From: Deltaproteobacteria bacterium
Lineage (GTDB): Bacteria; Desulfobacterota; Syntrophobacteria; BM002
Assembly: GCA_020350905.1 (NCBI GenBank)
Contig: CP070843.1
Location: 1,862,740-1,870,047 of the forward strand
DNA: 7,308 nucleotides
Reading direction: 5' to 3'
The number at the start of each line of letters is the position of its first letter. The first letter of the stretch is position 1. The translations under genes and the position numbers were made by a program. Under the pieces are notes generated by a model. It was given only the letters and a program-made list of their open reading frames with translations. It had not been told where the DNA came from and ran no database searches. Positions 4,246 through 7,308 of the stretch are shown here, piece by piece.

Positions 4246-5910
4246 CTACTGACGATGGATAGATCTGATCCTAAACTTTCCCTGCAGCCCTGCCAATACG
4301 GCAGTGTCACGACCATAGGGATCTTTTTTGAAGTGGACCCTGCCGCCTTCATCCACCGTTGCAGTCCAATATAACAGCAATACTGGCATCGGCCCAGCGA
4401 GGAAAACTCTGCGCGTTTGCTTCGAGTCGACAACTTCCATAATTTTGTCGGAGTTCCACTTGGATGGATCATTCAGTAACAATTCTGCCAATTCGAAAGG
4501 ATGCTCCACTCGGATGCAGCCTGAGCTGAAGGTCCGCTCACTCCGCTCAAACAAGGACTTGCTCGGTGTGTCGTGAAGATAAACAAAGTGTTTATTCGGG
4601 AAAATAAACTTAACCCGCCCAAGAGCATTGTTTGGCCCAGGTTCCTGCCGAAGCACATATGGGAAACTACGCCCTGGATACTGGGACCAGTCAATTGAAC
4701 TCTGATCAACCAGGTTGCCATCGCGATCTAAAACATGAATATTCCGTTTCTTTAAATAATCGGGATCCTTTTTCATCGCTGGCAGAATGTCCTTAGAAAG
4801 TATACCAGGGGGTATGGTCCACGTGGGGTTGAACTCAAGATATTTCATGGCTGATTTCAAGACAGGAGTATTCCTATAAGGTTTTCCTACCTGCACTCTG
4901 CTGGTCCAGGTGACTTTGCCATCCTGGTATAAAAATGCATGAAAGCCTGCGATATCGACGAGAACAAATTCGCCGCCTAATTCATGAAGTACCCATCGGG
5001 CTCTTTCAAGGTTAACACGGATTTGATCAATCCGCTGACCCACTGGCACGTTCAAAGCCTCTAGCGTTTTTGTCCCCACCGCTCCGTCTGGGTGGAGTCG
5101 ATGGCGGTCTTGGAAGTTCATTACTGCCTGTTCGAGTTTTTCGTCAAAGACCATTGAGTCCGTCGATGTATCCGTCAAGTCGTCTGTTGCGGCCAAACGG
5201 TGGCGCAAGAAGGGCACACGTTTGTCCTCAAGACCCTTTCTCAGGGTTGGGCCCAATGGCACAGACTGCCAGCCACCGTTAGCCTGGATCGAGCGATACC
5301 TCGCCAAAGCCAGTTTTAATCGCTTGTAAACTGGATGTTGAGGTTTCCAACTCTCTATTGTCTTTTTCAAAGAGTCAGATTCTATTGCCTGAACCATTAA
5401 CTCTGTAAATGAAACTGGATCTACGTTATCTCTGTAACCAGTGAGGTTCCAGTGAGGGTGGTGGGTCAATGGATCTTCTTTGCCGAAGAGAGAATGATAG
5501 GCAAGTCGCAAAAAACCGTCGGTCAAAAGTATGTCCAGCGAAGCTAACATCTGGGGGGGGTTTCCTTCACTTGAGCTAGTCTTTGCGCTCAGCCGCATTA
5601 TTTCCTCTAAATGATAGTCATTGGGGTCCAGCCCCTCTCTATACGTATCTTCTATGGCACCGATTAGATCCTTTTTCATGACGGTATCGGTCCAGATTGG
5701 GAGGAAGTTGCGTCGCTGATAGAGCCTCGGCAGGACTCTGAAGGACGAGATTTGTGAATTACCTACTTTGAGTTCATGTTTGAGCTTGATCTGCTCAACC
5801 TTCTCCCTGATGGCTTTGGCTTCAGTATCATCTTGCGCATAAACATGGCCCACAACAAGTGCCTGTAGAATGAAGCACACGAATAGAATTATGAAAAATC
5901 TAGATGTCAT
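4246..5910 (-). CDS. ldtD: YcbB/LdtD-family L,D-transpeptidase
   Basis: A periplasmic enzyme that forms 3-3 (meso-diaminopimelate) cross-links in peptidoglycan using tetrapeptide donors. From ATG 5910 it has 554 residues, near the 615 of E. coli LdtD. Residues 1-25 are a Sec signal peptide: Arg4, a long hydrophobic core, then V-Y-A before Q-D-D. An N-terminal scaffold domain follows. A peptidoglycan-binding repeat lies at about 258-288 (A-V-M-N-F-Q-x-R-H-x-L-x-P-D-G-x-V-G). The YkuD catalytic domain lies at about 314-480, with the LdtD-type insertion N-P-T-W-T-I-P-P-G-I-L near 361. Catalytic residues are His446 (L-H-D-T-P) and Cys465 in SSGCIRV (462-468). A TTG at 5928 would open the frame 6 codons earlier, but AAGGAG lies inside that extension, 9 nt before ATG 5910, so ATG is the start. 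A C8 run falls at codons 117-120. mepK follows downstream. Confidence 0.92.
   Translation of the reverse strand: MTSRFFIILFVCFILQALVVGHVYAQDDTEAKAIREKVEQIKLKHELKVGNSQISSFRVLPRLYQRRNFLPIWTDTVMKKDLIGAIEDTYREGLDPNDYHLEEIMRLSAKTSSSEGNPPQMLASLDILLTDGFLRLAYHSLFGKEDPLTHHPHWNLTGYRDNVDPVSFTELMVQAIESDSLKKTIESWKPQHPVYKRLKLALARYRSIQANGGWQSVPLGPTLRKGLEDKRVPFLRHRLAATDDLTDTSTDSMVFDEKLEQAVMNFQDRHRLHPDGAVGTKTLEALNVPVGQRIDQIRVNLERARWVLHELGGEFVLVDIAGFHAFLYQDGKVTWTSRVQVGKPYRNTPVLKSAMKYLEFNPTWTIPPGILSKDILPAMKKDPDYLKKRNIHVLDRDGNLVDQSSIDWSQYPGRSFPYVLRQEPGPNNALGRVKFIFPNKHFVYLHDTPSKSLFERSERTFSSGCIRVEHPFELAELLLNDPSKWNSDKIMEVVDSKQTRRVFLAGPMPVLLLYWTATVDEGGRVHFKKDPYGRDTAVLAGLQGKFRIRSIHRQ
5553..5560 (-). repeat. C8 homopolymer inside ldtD
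   Basis: Eight consecutive C on the coding strand (G8 on +) run through the codons AAC-CCC-CCC-CAG, encoding N-P-P-Q at about residues 117-120 of LdtD. Gain or loss of one base would shift the frame early and remove the catalytic domain. The frame is intact as given. Confidence 0.9.
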
Positions 5911-5919
5911 GCTGCCCGA

Positions 5920-5925
5920 CTCCTT
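5920..5925 (-). promoter_or_regulatory. Shine-Dalgarno site that fixes the ldtD start
   Basis: On the - strand AAGGAG is followed by 9 nt and then ATG 5910. It overlaps the codons that would follow an upstream TTG (5928), which rules out that TTG as the likely start. Confidence 0.7.
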
Positions 5926-5928
5926 CAA

Positions 5929-6140
5929 CTAAACATGTGAATAATAAATGAGGCCAACCTATACTGGCAGGAAGAACACTGCAGTCACCTTTATCTCAGC
6001 ACACTTGATAGCCACGTGCATGGAATTGGAAAATTGGCACCCACAATGAATTCCCCCTCAGCAAACTTTATTTTCACTTTCCAAGGCACATAATATAACA
6101 TGAGCGAAGATCACTGGCCATTCTGCGGCCGGCAGCATAC
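5929..6140. other. Spacer between the PLP enzyme and ldtD
   Basis: This 212-bp gap separates two - strand genes and should hold the ldtD promoter. A TATTAT at 5939-5944 on the - strand could be a -10, but no good -35 lies 16-18 bp upstream. Near the end of the PLP gene the GC-rich CTGCGGCCGGCAG (6123-6135) is close to palindromic but lacks a T-run, so no terminator is called. CGACTGG-like or other repeats are not evident; a short direct AATTGG pair lies near 6024-6037. Confidence 0.35.
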
Positions 6141-7308
6141 TCAAGGACCGATCTTTGAGACTAAGGCTCTCAAAGCCTGTTCGAAGTCTGCTACGAGATC
6201 TGCGCTTGCCTCAAGGCCTACTGAAACTCTAATTAAGCTCTCAGATATTCCCACTTCTTTACATTCTTGTGGACTGAGGCAAGCGTGGGAGGTTGTTACC
6301 GGTCGGGTAATGAGAGATTCCACTCCTCCCAGACTTGGGGCACAGATGGGTATGGTGGTATTCTGGATGAAGCGTTGGGCCGCCTCAAAACCTCCTTTCA
6401 ACTCAAAACCTAGCATTCCACCAAAGCCGTCAAATAGCTCCTGAGCACGTTGGTGCTGCGGATGACTGGCAAGCCCGGGGTAGTGTACCATTTCGACCTC
6501 TGGCCGGCCCTCAAGAAACCGGGCGATCTCCAATGCACTAGAATTCTGATGTCTCACCCTGACCGCAAGGGTCTTCATACCACGATGGAGAAGAAAACAG
6601 GTGTGAGGATCCAGGGTGCCTCCGAGATGGTTGAGCTTGTGCGTAATCTTGGTAATTAACTCTGTCCGACCGACTACTGCGCCCGCCACGATGTCGGAGT
6701 GGCCATTGAGGTATTTTGAGCAACTGTGTAAGGAAAGGTCAAAACCAAGTTCTAATGGTCGGAAATTGATCGGACTCGTAAAGGTGTTGTCAATGATTGA
6801 ACAGAGTCCGTGTTCCCTGGAAAATTCTACTACGGCCTTGAGGTCAGCAACCTGCATCAATGGATTTGTTATGCTTTCCACATAAAGGGCTTTGGTATTC
6901 GAGCGCAAAAGGCTCTTCCAGGAATCCGGATCGTCACCACAAATGAAATCATATGAGATTCCATATGCTGGGAGATCTTTCGTGATGAGGCCATGGGTGC
7001 CACCATAAAGGCAGTCTTGCGCGAGAAAGTGGTCTCCAGAGGAGAGTAGCGTTAGTAGAGTCGTAGATATCGCCGCCATTCCACTACCATTAACTACTGC
7101 CGCTTCACCATTTTCTAAAGCCGCCAGTTTGTCGTGGAGAGCGACGTGGTTGGGAGTGTTATTTAAACGAATGTACCGAAGATCATGGTAGCTGTCCTGG
7201 CCAGTGTATTCGAAGGTTGATGATTGAAAAATCGGAATGCTCACCGCTCCCTGGATGAGGGGATTAGGTTCACCGGCGTGAATAAGCTTCGTATCAATTG
7301 CTCTATTA
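6141..7308 (-). CDS. Trans-sulfuration PLP enzyme, cystathionine gamma-synthase/lyase family (5' end off window)
   Basis: A cytoplasmic Cys/Met-metabolism PLP enzyme; the family makes or splits cystathionine, or eliminates sulfur from related amino acids. The frame stays open to the right edge: 21 codons before GTG 7244 read NRAIDTKLIHAGEPNPLIQGA, the conserved family N-terminus (T-K-L-I-H-A-G then P-I-F-Q-S-S-T-F), so GTG 7244 is an internal valine and only a few codons are missing. Of the 388 visible residues, the PLP-lysine is Lys198 in H-S-C-S-K-Y-L-N-G-H-S-D. YIR at 45-47 fits the Tyr and Arg that hold the cofactor phosphate from the neighbouring subunit. Y-G-G-T (101-104) supplies the Tyr stacking on PLP, and D-N-T-F (173-176) the Asp contacting the pyridine nitrogen. 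S-L-G-G-V-E-S-L (about 325-332) resembles E. coli MetB closely. Substrate choice (synthase, gamma-lyase or beta-lyase) cannot be settled from motifs. The stop at 6141-6143 is TGA. Confidence 0.88.
   Translation of the reverse strand, partial: NRAIDTKLIHAGEPNPLIQGAVSIPIFQSSTFEYTGQDSYHDLRYIRLNNTPNHVALHDKLAALENGEAAVVNGSGMAAISTTLLTLLSSGDHFLAQDCLYGGTHGLITKDLPAYGISYDFICGDDPDSWKSLLRSNTKALYVESITNPLMQVADLKAVVEFSREHGLCSIIDNTFTSPINFRPLELGFDLSLHSCSKYLNGHSDIVAGAVVGRTELITKITHKLNHLGGTLDPHTCFLLHRGMKTLAVRVRHQNSSALEIARFLEGRPEVEMVHYPGLASHPQHQRAQELFDGFGGMLGFELKGGFEAAQRFIQNTTIPICAPSLGGVESLITRPVTTSHACLSPQECKEVGISESLIRVSVGLEASADLVADFEQALRALVSKIGP

Noticed and set aside
5911..5928. TTG start for ldtD
   Set aside because: The strong AAGGAG site lies within this extension and points to ATG 5910; the extension also puts polar residues before the signal peptide.
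6030..6050. TTGGCAC resembling a sigma54 -24 element on the + strand
   Set aside because: The matching GC-containing -12 element at the right spacing is absent, and no gene lies downstream on that strand.
6100..6444. 114-aa open frame on the + strand
   Set aside because: Mostly antisense to the 3' end of the PLP enzyme, with no recognisable motif and no ribosome site.
1..7308. CRISPR arrays, tRNA or rRNA genes, insertion sequences, prophage or toxin-antitoxin genes
   Set aside because: No regularly spaced repeats, cloverleaf-like segments, transposase motifs or small paired genes were seen on either strand.

Overview
The window reads as an ordinary chromosomal segment from a Gram-negative (diderm) bacterium. 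The evidence is an outer-wall remodelling pair (a YcbB/LdtD-type L,D-transpeptidase and a YcbK/MepK-type endopeptidase with a Tat-like signal) next to biosynthetic genes. Mid-range base composition, generous intergenic gaps and the mix of families would fit a Desulfobacterota-like (deltaproteobacterial) genome, but that is only an inference. I see no transposase, phage gene, CRISPR array, tRNA or rRNA.

Left part, + strand. The window opens inside the 3' end of hisD (histidinol dehydrogenase). After a 100-bp gap comes a 375-aa sugar 1-kinase of the APH/NahK type. A 351-bp non-coding stretch follows, holding a plausible sigma70 promoter and several hairpins. It leads into a 154-aa tandem-CBS protein, then a 328-aa ketoacyl-ACP synthase III (FabH-like) protein. 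The FabH-like protein keeps the nucleophilic cysteine but has Thr and Tyr where FabH has its catalytic His and Asn.

Middle. A 234-bp convergent intergenic region (3273-3506) has two imperfect hairpins and no good T-tract.

Right part, - strand. Reading right to left there is a trans-sulfuration PLP enzyme (cystathionine gamma-synthase/lyase family) whose start lies beyond the right edge, then ldtD, then mepK. The ldtD-mepK order matches the ycbB-ycbK arrangement in E. coli, and both products act on periplasmic peptidoglycan cross-links: LdtD makes 3-3 cross-links and MepK cleaves them. The remaining genes show no single shared pathway.

Three start sites differ from a longest-ORF reading: the CBS gene (1750), ldtD (5910) and the PLP enzyme (off the window). 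I did not find a convincing new multi-gene system. The items most worth a second look are the synthase lacking His and Asn, a C8 homopolymer early in ldtD, and the structured leader of the CBS gene.
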